Source: Chryseolinea lacunae (GTDB lineage Bacteria; Bacteroidota; Bacteroidia; Cytophagales; Cyclobacteriaceae). From it: a stretch of 64,000 nt of DNA. The DNA lies in the NCBI RefSeq assembly GCF_016735595.1, contig NZ_JAERRB010000001.1, forward strand, positions 558,001-622,000. The letters are read 5' to 3'. This document shows positions 43,533 through 52,663 of this stretch, piece after piece; the stretch's first letter is position 1, and every line of letters begins with the position of its first letter. The notes under the pieces were generated by a model that searched no databases, was not told the origin of the DNA, and saw nothing but the letters and a program-made list of their open reading frames with translations. A program made the translations under genes and the position numbers.

Positions 43533-44294
43533 CTATTCCTGCTTCGTGCGGAAATCAAGGCTATGAAACACAAACAACCGAATGGCATTGCTGGAGATAT
43601 ACTTGCTGCCTGACGCGTCTTGCTGATACACATTCATGTAGCCCAGCTGTGCATTGAGGTGGGAAGTGAACTGATAGCCAAGTCCGACAAAAAACCGGTT
43701 CTGATCAAAGGTGTTGTACACGATGCGGTCGCCAAAGTTGAGAAACACTTCGTTCGTCACAGCCGCAAAGGGGGTGTGGGCCACCATCTCTTTTCCTTTC
43801 AGCGGAATAAAAAAGGACAGATTGTAGCGTAGTCGCCAGTTAAAATTGTAGCCGTCTTCCAGCACATCGTTGGCGATCTTGCGATTGAACCGTTGTTCCA
43901 GGCGAAGCCATTGAAGCGTGGACAACCCAGGATATTTTTGATTCCACCAGATCTGTTGCCACGCCCGGTGCTCGGGCCGCGAGGTGTCCAGTCCCTTTGC
44001 CGGAAAATGATTGGCGAAAGCATAGCCCACATTCACCCGCAGGTTGTCTTTGATGAAGTAGGTCACGGCCGGGCGGAAGATAAACTGAAACGGACGGTCG
44101 ATGAAGTGGTCGGTTTGGCGATAGTGAACATCCACCCAAAACCCAAACTTATTTGTCAGCCTTCCCTGCAAAAAATATCCCAGCCAGAGCTGTTCGCGGT
44201 GTTGCACTTCCTTCTGGGGACTTGGGGCCACAACGGCGGTGGCACAGAACAAGACGAGCAACAGGAGTGTATAGGATCGTGCGGGATTTCGCAT
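43533..44294 (-). CDS. DUF2490 outer-membrane protein
   Basis: 253-aa protein with a signal peptide (LLLLVLFCATAVVA) and amphipathic strands typical of an outer-membrane barrel. The QLWLGYFLQGRLTNKFGFWV start, the repeated WLRLEQRFNRK and RLRYNLSFFIPLK strands, and a C-terminal FVFHSLDFRTKQE match the DUF2490 pattern. Function unknown; the family often sits near sugar or metal regulators. It lies 73 bases after the ChrB-AraC gene on the same strand and could share its transcript. Confidence 0.82.
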   Translation of the reverse strand: MRNPARSYTLLLLVLFCATAVVAPSPQKEVQHREQLWLGYFLQGRLTNKFGFWVDVHYRQTDHFIDRPFQFIFRPAVTYFIKDNLRVNVGYAFANHFPAKGLDTSRPEHRAWQQIWWNQKYPGLSTLQWLRLEQRFNRKIANDVLEDGYNFNWRLRYNLSFFIPLKGKEMVAHTPFAAVTNEVFLNFGDRIVYNTFDQNRFFVGLGYQFTSHLNAQLGYMNVYQQDASGSKYISSNAIRLFVFHSLDFRTKQE

Positions 44295-44367
44295 GGTTGT
44301 ATTTTTTTACAATGCTATCCAATGATGCGACCGATGTCTAGAATGAAATTTACAATTTGTATTTCCT

Positions 44368-45204
44368 TTACTTTTTAGCGGCGGCTTTCCGGTATTCCGA
44401 TGGATTTTTTCCTGTTATTTTTTTGAAGGTTCGATTGAAGTGGCTCTGGTCCGAGAACCCCGTGAGGTAAGCGATCTCGGCCAGCGAATGTTGAGGCAAC
44501 GCCAGCAGCACCATGGCCTTCTCGATGCGCAGCTTGCGAATGTAATCGCCAAACGAAAGGTCGTCGAAGTATTTGGAGAACTCACGCGACAGGTACGTAG
44601 GGTGCACGTTCAGGCTTTGCGAAATTTCCGTAAGGCTTAGGGTGAGGTTGGTGTCGATCTGATCCTGAATGATCTCTTTCAACTCCTGCGCCCAGGCCGG
44701 GGTCTTGCCGGATTTTTGTTTCAGGTATTTTTTATACACATCGAGCAAAAGGTTCTCGATGGGGTTCTGTGTGTGCTTTTCATTTTGCAAATGCGTGGCC
44801 CAGCTATAGAGCGCGTCGTAAAGCAACATGCCGCGCTCCAGCAATTGCTGATCGTCGGTGATGTTATAGGCCAGGCCCGCAGAGATGGCCCACAGCCCCG
44901 ATGCTTCGCGCGCCAGGTCGTGACGATCGGTGTCGGCCCCGCGCACGATGCCCGCCATTCTATGCAGGGCTGGGTCGGTCAGTTTATGTTTACGGAGAAT
45001 GTAGTCGAAGGTGCATTCATCGCCATAGTGAGTATACTCAACACCGGGCAAGTCGAAGGGAATGGCGTTGAGTGACTGTGCGGTTGGAAGCACGTCGTCG
45101 AAGGGAGCATAAAAGATTTCGGCCTCCGTATCAACAAACCGTTTGATCAGCCACGGGCAGGCAATACGGTCAATCTTCGGACGCTCTCGGGTTATCCACT
45201 TCAT
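44368..45204 (-). CDS. ChrB-domain/AraC fusion regulator
   Basis: 278-aa two-domain protein. Residues 1-150 match the ChrB C-terminal domain: DRIACPWLIKRFVDTEAEIF, GVEYTHYGDECTFDYIL and GIVRGADTDRHDLAREASGL, with two conserved cysteines. Residues about 175-275 form an AraC-type helix-turn-helix pair (SLTEISQSLNVHPTYLSREF and LAEIAYLTGFSDQSHFNRTF). ChrB normally regulates or supports chromate efflux by ChrA, but no chrA is nearby. The fusion suggests a one-component oxyanion- or metal-responsive regulator (inference). The DUF2490 gene follows it. Confidence 0.88.
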   Translation of the reverse strand: MKWITRERPKIDRIACPWLIKRFVDTEAEIFYAPFDDVLPTAQSLNAIPFDLPGVEYTHYGDECTFDYILRKHKLTDPALHRMAGIVRGADTDRHDLAREASGLWAISAGLAYNITDDQQLLERGMLLYDALYSWATHLQNEKHTQNPIENLLLDVYKKYLKQKSGKTPAWAQELKEIIQDQIDTNLTLSLTEISQSLNVHPTYLSREFSKYFDDLSFGDYIRKLRIEKAMVLLALPQHSLAEIAYLTGFSDQSHFNRTFKKITGKNPSEYRKAAAKK

Positions 45205-45851
45205 GCTGTCGGCTTGGATGCTGCTACGAAGATAGTCGCCAGCACACCACGATCATAGCACACAAAGCTTCGGTGCACAAAAAAGTGGCTGTGCAACAGG
45301 CCTCACGTGGCGCAAAAGCATACCACCACTCAAGTCATTCTCTAGCCGACGGCGACATCCATTCTGAATCCTGCGCGACATGGCGTGGTCGCGGGCGAAG
45401 CCGGGCAACGAAGTTGTTCGCAAGTGAAGCAAAAACTTCCACGAGGACGGCGATCCTCAGGAGAACGGCGATCATTGGATTTTCGTGCTGCATACTGACG
45501 AGCGTTTATACCAAAGACACGCAACGACTGTTGCGCGATACGCTAAAATTACGGTCAGGATTTTTCACGATACATTGATTAATGCCGCCATGTATTGTAT
45601 AAATCATGGATCGTTTGGCGGCAAAAAAAATAGAAAAGGCTGTCCTGAGCAAAGACAGCCTTTTACACGACCCCATTCTGTAAACGAACTATAACCCTGT
45701 TGTCTACACCATAAAATAACAAAGACGCCAGCGCACCAGCGATTGCCAATTCGTGGAATGTATTGTATGGTTTATAGCGCCTTCACACACACAACAAGAT
45801 TTTGTTCTGATGGAGCTTAGTGAGTTTTTCTGAAGCGCAATACTTCGTCGC
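45205..45851. other. Intergenic region between ChrB-AraC and the small lipoprotein gene
   Basis: 647 bases without a supported gene. Short open frames on both strands have atypical composition and no family features. It holds a terminator at 45634-45664 and a duplicated ACGGCGATC with flanking GAGGA/TCCTC near 45440-45475. The promoter of the ChrB-AraC gene must lie near 45205-45300, but I see no clear -7 box. Confidence 0.55.
45634..45664 (-). terminator. Intrinsic terminator downstream of the small lipoprotein gene
   Basis: An 11-bp perfect stem (AAAAGGCTGTC at 45634-45644 with GACAGCCTTTT at 45654-45664) is followed on the minus strand by CTATTTTTTTT. It lies about 190 bases after the lipoprotein stop, and no other gene lies between. 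Confidence 0.7.
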
Positions 45852-46118
45852 CTATCGCCAGTATCCGGCCACCCAAACTTTGCCCTGCGAGGAGTTGTAC
45901 CACTTGCCCGGAACCCAGGTGTTGCGTTTCACGGGCGGAACGGGATTATAGCCTTTGCTCCACCCCATGTGTCCATTGCGATACACATATTGTGGGGTGC
46001 GCGCCACGTTCAGCGTTTGTGTTCGCTCTGCACGCGACAGCTTGTCGTGATGGGCGCAGGACGATAGGCCAACGACGCTGCCGATGGCGATGATGAGGGC
46101 AATTGCTGTTGTTTTCAT
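45852..46118 (-). CDS. Small lipoprotein, function unknown
   Basis: 88-aa exported protein with a lipobox (AIGSVVGLSSC). The mature part is rich in Trp, Tyr and Gly (YRNGHMGWSKGYNPVPPVKR, NTWVPGKWYN, VWVAGYWR), reminiscent of the YXWGXW-type repeat lipoproteins. Function unknown. It stands alone between the GlxA-type regulator and a 647-base gap. Confidence 0.75.
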   Translation of the reverse strand: MKTTAIALIIAIGSVVGLSSCAHHDKLSRAERTQTLNVARTPQYVYRNGHMGWSKGYNPVPPVKRNTWVPGKWYNSSQGKVWVAGYWR

Positions 46119-46319
46119 GAAATGCCTTGGTTAGGGGGTTCTTCTCTCGTGCTTTCTTGGATGCCCTTTCGCTGTGAAAGTTTAATCGGGCATGTGGACC
46201 CAAATCCATTTTCTATGCCGAAACCACCGGCATGGCATATTTTGTCGACAACAGGTTTGTTTGAACGATGGCTTGCAGGGTTGGGATGGACGATACCCCG
46301 CAGGGTTTAGCCGGGTTGA

Positions 46320-47291
46320 CTATTTTACCCCCAATTTATTGCGATACTCGGAAGCTGACATCCCCACCAGCTTCACAAAGATCTTGCGAAACGATTTCGG
46401 GTCGGTGTAGCCCGTTTCGTGTATGATCTCCGAGATGTTGAGGTTGGTAAGTTCCAGTTGCTTCTTCGCTTTTTCGATGCGGATGTGCTGCAGGTATTCG
46501 ATGGGTGGCACGCCTGTGGCCTGCTTGAACCGCCTCACAATGTTGCGGCGGCTGGCGGGCAGATCGCGTGTGATTTCTTCCACGGTAGTGATGCTGAGGT
46601 AATTTTCTTCGATGTTGCGCTGCAGTTTTTTCACCATCTCGTCGCTGTGCGAATAGTCGGGCCGGAACGTGCTGAAGTAGGTTTGCTGCGAACGGTTGAG
46701 GTCGATGCAGAATGTTTTCGAGATGCGCACCGCCAGTTCGTTGCCACCATATTTCTGAATCAAAAAAATGAGCACATGAAACGACGACGTAGCGCCGCCA
46801 CTGGTGTAGCACCGCTCGTCTACGGTGAGGGTGCGGCCTGGCTTTACATAGACCGACGGATAGTCGATAATAAAATTCGGACACGCATCCATGTGCGTGG
46901 TGGCCAGCTTGCCATTCAGCAAACCCGACGCGGCAAACAAATTTGCGCCGGTGCACAAACTGGCGATCTCCGCTCCTGCCTTGAATTGTTTTTGAAGCCA
47001 CAACACATACGCACTATTCAAGTTGACGGTGGCGCGCAGGTCGCGCGAGGTGAACGCGGGAATGAGCACGATGTCGAGTTTTATTCGCGTGTTGATGGAC
47101 TTCACCGCGTGACCATGAAACAACTCCCCTTCGTCTGCCAGTTGCTCCGGCAAGCGCAGCAACGTGAGTTGAAACGGCTGTTCTTTTTTTACTCTCACGC
47201 AAAGCGTGTGAACCGTTTCAAAGACATCGAGCACAGTAGCCACACTGAACAGCTTGAAGTGATAAGGCAATATCAGTCCGACGTTTTTCAT
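46320..47291 (-). CDS. GlxA family AraC-type transcriptional regulator
   Basis: 323-aa regulator. A DJ-1/PfpI (class I glutamine amidotransferase-like) domain occupies about 1-195, with the nucleophile-elbow Cys in EIASLCTGANLFAASGLL. A C-terminal AraC helix-turn-helix lies at about 225-320 (EITRDLPASRRNIVRRFKQA, SEIIHETGYTDPKSFRKIFV). The amidotransferase-like part is probably a ligand sensor, not an enzyme. It is divergent to the NTF2-like gene (120 bases apart), which it may control. Start at ATG 47291; a TTG at 47309 is unlikely. Confidence 0.9.
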   Translation of the reverse strand: MKNVGLILPYHFKLFSVATVLDVFETVHTLCVRVKKEQPFQLTLLRLPEQLADEGELFHGHAVKSINTRIKLDIVLIPAFTSRDLRATVNLNSAYVLWLQKQFKAGAEIASLCTGANLFAASGLLNGKLATTHMDACPNFIIDYPSVYVKPGRTLTVDERCYTSGGATSSFHVLIFLIQKYGGNELAVRISKTFCIDLNRSQQTYFSTFRPDYSHSDEMVKKLQRNIEENYLSITTVEEITRDLPASRRNIVRRFKQATGVPPIEYLQHIRIEKAKKQLELTNLNISEIIHETGYTDPKSFRKIFVKLVGMSASEYRNKLGVK

Positions 47292-47381
47292 TTTTCCGTA
47301 GCGTGCCAAGCAATTTAACGGTTTGTCCGGAATGACCCTAAACTTGGCCTCTTTTTTACGTATCTTCCTCTTGCACTACGC

Positions 47382-47389
47382 TACATTTG
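47382..47389 (+). promoter_or_regulatory. Candidate -7 promoter box of the NTF2-like gene
   Basis: TACATTTG matches the Bacteroidota -7 consensus TAnnTTTG and lies 22 bases before the ATG at 47412. No good -33 TTG is seen at the usual distance, so the assignment rests on one element. Confidence 0.35.
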
Positions 47390-47411
47390 TTCACGCCAAA
47401 AATCAAACACG

Positions 47412-47870
47412 ATGGAAACAAAACTCGCGCGCCCCAAAACCAAAACGGATAACAAGGCCGAGATCGGCAAAGTGATTGACTATTTCATGAGCGCCCTTTG
47501 CCGCAAAGATGTGAAGGCCATGATATCGGTCTACGCTGCCGACGCCATCCTGTTTGATGTGAAGCCGCCGTTTCAAACGCGTGGTGCCGTGGCCTGGCGC
47601 CATACGTGGGAAGCTTGCCTTCCGTTTTTTCCAGAGTCGTTCCAGGTGGAAGTTCGCGATCTCACCATCCACGTGAGCGGCGATGTGGGGTTCGCGCACT
47701 ACATTTTCCGATTGACGGGAACCGCCAAAGACGATCCCGCAGCACAAACCTGGATACGCTGCACCACAGGCTTCAAAAAAATACAGGGACGATGGAAGAT
47801 CGTGCACGAACATGGTTCACTCCCCTTCAATCCTCACACGCGCGAAGCGGTATTCACACAGGAACCTTAG
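47412..47870 (+). CDS. NTF2/SnoaL-like protein
   Basis: 152-aa protein of the nuclear-transport-factor-2 fold (ketosteroid isomerase-like). The N-terminal helix region (VIDYFMSALCRKDVKAMISV) is followed by YAADAILFDVKPPFQTRG and the sheet VEVRDLTIHVSGDVGFAHYI, ending TGFKKIQGRWKIVHEHGSLP. This is the calcium/calmodulin kinase-association-like version common in bacteria. No catalytic residues can be assigned. It lies beside the GlxA-type regulator, divergently. Confidence 0.85.
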   Translation: METKLARPKTKTDNKAEIGKVIDYFMSALCRKDVKAMISVYAADAILFDVKPPFQTRGAVAWRHTWEACLPFFPESFQVEVRDLTIHVSGDVGFAHYIFRLTGTAKDDPAAQTWIRCTTGFKKIQGRWKIVHEHGSLPFNPHTREAVFTQEP

Positions 47871-48028
47871 CATCCTTTTGTTACACGTAAAGCTTTTCGC
47901 CTTACGTAAACCAGCACGGCTATGTTTGGAAATCCGACACCCCGCAAAACGGGTGAAAGCTTTTGTATTGCCTTAACAGAATCAACACTAATTATACTAT
48001 TTATACATTCACCAAAACACAAACTCAC

Positions 48029-48493
48029 ATGCAAAAGATCACACCCTTTCTTTGGTTCGACGGCAAAGCCGAAGAAGCCGCTAACTTTTACACTTCGATT
48101 TTCAAGAATTCAAAAATCACAAACATCAGTCGCTATGGCGAAGGCGCGCCCGTTCCAAAGGGAACGGTGATGTCGGCCATGTTTGTGTTGGATGGCCAGG
48201 AGTTCATGGCCCTAAACGGCGGACCTATGTTTACTTTCTCGCCGGCAATTTCTTTCTTTGTGAAGAGCGACACACAAGAAGAGATTGATTCGTTGTGGGA
48301 AAAGCTCACGGCCGACGGCGGAAAACCCGAACAATGCGGATGGCTGAAAGACAAGTTTGGTGTGTCGTGGCAAATCGTGCCCCCCATCTTAGGTGAATTG
48401 TTGCAAAGCAAAGATCCGGAAAAATCGAAACGTGTGGTGGGTGCCCTGATGCAGATGACAAAACTTGATATTCAAAAGTTAAAGGAGGCCTAG
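48029..48493 (+). CDS. VOC/PhnB-like (3-demethylubiquinone methyltransferase-like) protein
   Basis: 154-aa protein of the vicinal-oxygen-chelate PhnB-like group. The N-terminus TPFLWFDGKAEEAANFYTSI and the C-terminal EQCGWLKDKFGVSWQIVPPI are typical. The domain is named after 3-demethylubiquinone-9 3-methyltransferase, but no methylation is shown for the group; function unknown. The start is ATG 48029, directly before the family's usual first strand. alkD-like follows 34 bases later. Confidence 0.87.
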   Translation: MQKITPFLWFDGKAEEAANFYTSIFKNSKITNISRYGEGAPVPKGTVMSAMFVLDGQEFMALNGGPMFTFSPAISFFVKSDTQEEIDSLWEKLTADGGKPEQCGWLKDKFGVSWQIVPPILGELLQSKDPEKSKRVVGALMQMTKLDIQKLKEA

Positions 48494-48527
48494 TGCCTGA
48501 CATTGTCTGCCGCTAACATAAATCACT

Positions 48528-49349
48528 ATGGCAAAGCAACCCGCAAAAAAAACCGCGACGTCGCCGAAGAAAACTACAGCAGCAAAAAAAACGGGGAAGA
48601 ACATTTCTTCCCCACCCCTGTTCACGGCCGCCGCGTTCATGGATCGCCTTGAAACGCTTCGCTCGATGAGCGAACGAAAAAAAGTTCAGGGCTTCTTTAA
48701 ATCGGGCGAAGGTGAGTATGGCGACGGCGACGAATTTATGGGCGTGAAAATGGGACAGCTCTTCGCCCTGGCAAAAGAATTTATCGACATGACGCCCGCA
48801 GAAATTGAAACGCTGCTGGAAAGCCATCTGCATGAAGCGCGTGCTGGTGCCGTGAGCATTATGGATTTTCAGGCACGTTCAAAAAAGATAACGACCACCC
48901 GACGCAAAGAACTTTTTGATCTGTACATCAACCGTCACGACCGCATCAACAACTGGGATCTTGTGGACCGCTCTGCGCCCTATGTGGTGGGTGGCTATCT
49001 CGCCGACAAACCCCGCGCAATTCTCTACAAACTCGCGCGCTCCAAGAACATGTGGGAACGGCGCACGGCCATCGTCGCCACGTTCTTCTTTATTCGCCAG
49101 GGCGATGTGAACGACACGTTTAAAATCGGTGCGCTGCTGGTGCACGACAAGGAAGATCTTGTACAAAAAGCCGCAGGCGGATGGGTTAGACACGCCGGCA
49201 CAAAAGACCCAAAGCAACTGCTAACCTTCCTCGACAAACACGCCGCTGCCATGCCGCGCACCGCCTTGCGCTATGCCATCGAACACCTCGACAAAAAGAA
49301 ACGCGAGCATTATATGAGTCTTGGCAAACCCAAAACAAAGAGTACATAA
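48528..49349 (+). CDS. AlkD-like DNA alkylation repair protein
   Basis: 273-aa protein. The first about 27 residues are Lys/Ala/Thr-rich (KKTATSPKKTTAAKKTGK), like a histone-type DNA-binding tail. The rest is a HEAT-like alpha-helical DNA glycosylase fold with RHDRINNWDLVDRSAPYVVG, NMWERRTAIVATFFFIRQGD and AGGWVRHAGTKDPKQLLTFL, the AlkD signatures (Trp, Asp and Arg of the lesion pocket). It should excise alkylated purines. The basic tail is an extra that standard AlkD lacks. Confidence 0.9.
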   Translation: MAKQPAKKTATSPKKTTAAKKTGKNISSPPLFTAAAFMDRLETLRSMSERKKVQGFFKSGEGEYGDGDEFMGVKMGQLFALAKEFIDMTPAEIETLLESHLHEARAGAVSIMDFQARSKKITTTRRKELFDLYINRHDRINNWDLVDRSAPYVVGGYLADKPRAILYKLARSKNMWERRTAIVATFFFIRQGDVNDTFKIGALLVHDKEDLVQKAAGGWVRHAGTKDPKQLLTFLDKHAAAMPRTALRYAIEHLDKKKREHYMSLGKPKTKST

Positions 49350-49642
49350 CACGTGCAACAAACGTTGTCAGTAAAGGAAAAAGCTTTAAATCGACACAAA
49401 AACAATTCTTTATTCTGTTCCAAAATAATGTTGTGGACTTCTTTCCACAGCACTGAATTTATTCCCTACATTCATCCCGGAATAAGCCCGTGGCCTCACG
49501 GAGTTTAATGAAAGTTAAAACACCAGTTCTTCGGAACAACACCTCACAACGCATCTCCCGCACCTGCACCCCGTTTCTTTATCGCTCCTATTCATCCTTC
49601 GAGTCAAAATTATAGTTCATTTAATTTTAAGTTAAACCAATT

Positions 49643-51550
49643 ATGGAAAATCCAATTTTCAGTTATTGGTGGGTCCTCCTTGTAGTGATCTGCCTCTTGT
49701 TGTACAAGTACATTCTTCGATTCCTCTTTGGCATGGTGATCGTGCCCGAAGACCGCATCGGATTAGTGACGAAAAAATTTGTGTTGCTTGGCGAACACAG
49801 AGAACTGCCCGACGGCCGCATCATTGCCACACAAGGCGAAGCCGGCTTTCAGGCAAAAACATTAGCACCGGGTTTATATTTCTGGAAATGGTTCTGGCAA
49901 TACGATGTCACCATGCAACCCTTCGTGATCATTCCCGAAGGAAAAATCGGATTGATCCTTGCCAAGGACGGTGCTGAAATTCCCACCGGCAACATCCTGG
50001 GGCATCGTGTGGATTGCGACAACTATCAGGACGCCGAAAAGTTTCTCAACAACGGTGGTCAACGCGGGCGTCAGGCAAACTACATAACATCGGGATCGTA
50101 TCGTATCAACTCCCTCCTGTTCCAGATCTCCGTCACAGAAATGATCCGCATCCAGGAAAGCATGGTGGGCATCGTTACCACACTGGACGGACTTCCTATC
50201 GAACCCGGACAAATCGCCGGGCAACTGGTGGCCGATCACAACAACTTCCAGGACTTCGATAAGTTTATCAAGAACAATGGTAACCGTGGACTTCAACCCC
50301 AGGTGATTCTTGCCGGTTCTTACAACCTCAACCCCTGGGCGGTGCAGATGGAAGAAATACCGATGACGGAAATTCCGATCGGCTATGTGGGCGTTGTCAT
50401 TTCTTATATCGGCCAGGATGGACACGACCTGACGGGTGTTGAATTCAAACACGGCAACATTGTGCAGAAAGGATTTAAAGGCGTGTGGCTGGAACCGCTT
50501 GGGCCGGGCAAATATCCCATCAACAAATATATCATGAAGGTGGAGCAAGTGCCCACCACCAACCTGGTACTCAACTGGGCCAGCGCGAGAAGCGAAGCAC
50601 ACAACCTCGACAAAAATCTTAGCACCATCACCGTGCGATCCAAAGATGGTTTCCCGTTCAACCTCGATGTGGCGCAAATCATTCACGTGCCCACCACCGA
50701 AGCGCCGAAAGTGATTGCCCGTTTCGGAAACATGATCAACCTTGTGTCGCAGGTGTTGGAACCCACCATTGGCAACTACTTCAGAAACTCGGCGCAGGAC
50801 AGCGACGTGATCGCCTTCCTCAGCACGCGGAAAGAAAGACAGGAAGCGGCCAAGTTTCATATCAAAAAAGTGTTGGACGAATATAACGTGAACGCCGTCG
50901 ACACGCTTATTGGTGACATCGTGCCGCCCGAGTCGCTCATGAAAACACTGACCGACCGGAAGCTTGCCGAAGAACAAAAGATCACCTACGACACGCAAAA
51001 GAAAGCGCAGGAAACGCGCCAGGGCATGGAGAAGGAAACCGCCATTGCCGACATGCAAAAAGATATTGTGAAGGCACAGCAGAGCGTTGAAATTGCCGAA
51101 CGCACCGCCAGCGCCACCGTGAAAAAATCGGAAGGCGATGCCACCAGCGTGAAGCTTGCCGTGAGTGCCGAATCGGAGGCCACCAAACTGCGCGCCTATG
51201 CCGAAGCCGAAGCTACCAAAGCAAGAGCAGAAGCCGAATCGGAATCTATCAGGCTGCGCGCATCGGCACAAGCCGAACAGATTTCGCTGACCGGTAATGC
51301 AGAAGCCGAAAAAATTCTCGCCATCGGTAAGTCCACCGCCGAAGCCTACGAGCTCGCGGTGAAAGCTCTGGGTGGCGAAAACTTCACACGCTACAAAATC
51401 ACAGAGGAACTTTCCAAAGGGCACATCAAACTCATCCCCGATGTGCTCATCGGCAGCGGCAACGGAAGCGGCAATGCCATGGACGGACTGCTGGGCTTGA
51501 AGCTCATGGAAATGATGGACCCGAAGAAAAACAGCGACGTAAAGCCGTAG
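49643..51550 (+). CDS. SPFH/flotillin-like membrane protein
   Basis: 635-aa protein. An N-terminal membrane helix (WWVLLVVICLLLYKYIL) precedes an SPFH/band-7 core at about 290-420 (TTNLVLNWASARSEAHNLDK, EAPKVIARFGNMINLVSQVL). A long Ala/Glu/Lys coiled coil follows at about 440-590 (EAEATKARAEAESESIRLRA) and then a Gly-rich tail. Between helix and core, a roughly 68-residue unit occurs twice (100-167 and 174-241; DNYQDAEKFLNNGGQRG against NNFQDFDKFIKNNGNRG). Flotillin-like proteins scaffold membrane microdomains; the client is unknown. 293 bases upstream hold no gene. Confidence 0.88.
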   Translation: MENPIFSYWWVLLVVICLLLYKYILRFLFGMVIVPEDRIGLVTKKFVLLGEHRELPDGRIIATQGEAGFQAKTLAPGLYFWKWFWQYDVTMQPFVIIPEGKIGLILAKDGAEIPTGNILGHRVDCDNYQDAEKFLNNGGQRGRQANYITSGSYRINSLLFQISVTEMIRIQESMVGIVTTLDGLPIEPGQIAGQLVADHNNFQDFDKFIKNNGNRGLQPQVILAGSYNLNPWAVQMEEIPMTEIPIGYVGVVISYIGQDGHDLTGVEFKHGNIVQKGFKGVWLEPLGPGKYPINKYIMKVEQVPTTNLVLNWASARSEAHNLDKNLSTITVRSKDGFPFNLDVAQIIHVPTTEAPKVIARFGNMINLVSQVLEPTIGNYFRNSAQDSDVIAFLSTRKERQEAAKFHIKKVLDEYNVNAVDTLIGDIVPPESLMKTLTDRKLAEEQKITYDTQKKAQETRQGMEKETAIADMQKDIVKAQQSVEIAERTASATVKKSEGDATSVKLAVSAESEATKLRAYAEAEATKARAEAESESIRLRASAQAEQISLTGNAEAEKILAIGKSTAEAYELAVKALGGENFTRYKITEELSKGHIKLIPDVLIGSGNGSGNAMDGLLGLKLMEMMDPKKNSDVKP

Positions 51551-51582
51551 TTCAAAATCAAGACACCATCATCTGTCAAAAC

Positions 51583-51609
51583 AAAGAGGCCCCGACTTGG
51601 GGCCTCTTT
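51583..51609. terminator. Bidirectional intrinsic terminator
   Basis: An 11-bp perfect stem (AAAGAGGCCCC at 51583-51593 with GGGGCCTCTTT at 51599-51609) has loop GACTT. T-rich flanks occur on both sides (CATTTTA on plus, GTTTTGAC on minus). It lies 32 bases after the SPFH stop and 52 bases after the metallophosphoesterase stop, so it serves both convergent genes. Confidence 0.88.
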
Positions 51610-51661
51610 CATTTTATGGAACAAGCATGTACCGGCAGCATCTATGTTGACGCCAAATACA

Positions 51662-52618
51662 TCACTTCGTCAGGAGCGAGTTGTACAAAATCTTTCCCTT
51701 GTCATTGACCACCTGCACGCGAATGTTTTCGGGTGTGACTGAGAACAGCATGAAGCCATAGTCTGACGCTGCAAATTTGCTAATGGGCAGCATGCGCGCC
51801 GGCGTGCGTTCGGAAGCGGCGCCGGAAATAAAATGCTGAATGCCGTTGACGGGCCCCATGTGTTGCAAACTGTGTTCATGCCCCGCGAGGTAGGCATCCA
51901 CATGATACTTCTCGAATATGGGCTGCAACGTGCGACGCATGGCTTGCGTGTCTTTGCCTTCCGTTCTTCCGCCTCCGGTATACATCGGGTGATGTCCCAC
52001 CACAACCTTCCAGCGGATGTTTGGGGAGGGATCGGCCAACACTTTTTCGAGCCAAAGCTTTTGCGCAGTGGTGTCTTGTCCGTGCACGCTATGGTTTTTG
52101 CTTTTGTAGTAGCCCGGAGCGAGCGGCGTGGTGTCGATGAACGCAAACAGCACTTGTTTGGTTGTGTCGCCGTTCAGGCTGAACTTCTTGCTGTAGTAGC
52201 GCGACGTCATCCGCCAGCGGCGGCTGATGGTGGAGTACTTCACCTGCGCATCGGGGTTCGATCCGTAGTCGTGGTTGCCCAGCACCGGATACCAATCACA
52301 TTGCAAGGGAAAGGCGTTGTAGATGTCTTCGAACGAATACTTCCACAAGGGATCAAATTCGCTGATCACGCCCAGGGGGTAAAAATTATCGCCGGCGGCC
52401 ACCACAAAGTCCACGTTTCCTTCTACCACAGTCTTGCTCATTTGCGCGGCCACTGACTTTTGATGGTCATCGCCGTTGCGTCCCCAGTCGCCCATCAGAA
52501 TAAAGTTGAGCGCATCCGGATTTGTTGTCAACGTTGCTTCCTTCTTCGCCGTCTGTGCCAGCGCAATGTTCAGGCACAAGCACAGGGCCACGCCAAACCA
52601 AATTTGTTTTATCATCAT
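51662..52618 (-). CDS. Exported metallophosphoesterase (purple-acid-phosphatase-like)
   Basis: 318-aa protein with a signal peptide (FGVALCLCLNIALAQ). The metallophosphoesterase motifs appear in order: Asp in NFILMGDWG, Asp in VAAGDNFYPLG, VLGNHDYG, His in VVGHHPMYTGGG and AGHEHSLQH. The length and order fit the tartrate-resistant (type 5) acid phosphatase class. It probably releases phosphate from organic esters in the periplasm or at the surface. It lies after the PUL3 susD terminator and is probably its own unit. Confidence 0.88.
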   Translation of the reverse strand: MMIKQIWFGVALCLCLNIALAQTAKKEATLTTNPDALNFILMGDWGRNGDDHQKSVAAQMSKTVVEGNVDFVVAAGDNFYPLGVISEFDPLWKYSFEDIYNAFPLQCDWYPVLGNHDYGSNPDAQVKYSTISRRWRMTSRYYSKKFSLNGDTTKQVLFAFIDTTPLAPGYYKSKNHSVHGQDTTAQKLWLEKVLADPSPNIRWKVVVGHHPMYTGGGRTEGKDTQAMRRTLQPIFEKYHVDAYLAGHEHSLQHMGPVNGIQHFISGAASERTPARMLPISKFAASDYGFMLFSVTPENIRVQVVNDKGKILYNSLLTK

Positions 52619-52663
52619 GGGTGTTTCAAGGTTTCAAGAGAATGCAAACCTTTTCGGTCTGCT

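Noticed and set aside
45273-45578. 101-codon open frame in the long gap after the ChrB-AraC gene
   Set aside because: Arg/Ser/Thr-rich translation without signal, domain or neighbour support; treated as non-coding.
47882-47916. Hairpin ACGTAAAGC/GCCTTACGT after the NTF2-like gene as a terminator
   Set aside because: The stem has a mismatch and no T tract follows, so termination is not supported.
49874-51424. 516-codon open frame on the minus strand opposite the SPFH gene
   Set aside because: Low-complexity Phe/Gly/His translation with no family features; the plus-strand coiled coil explains it.
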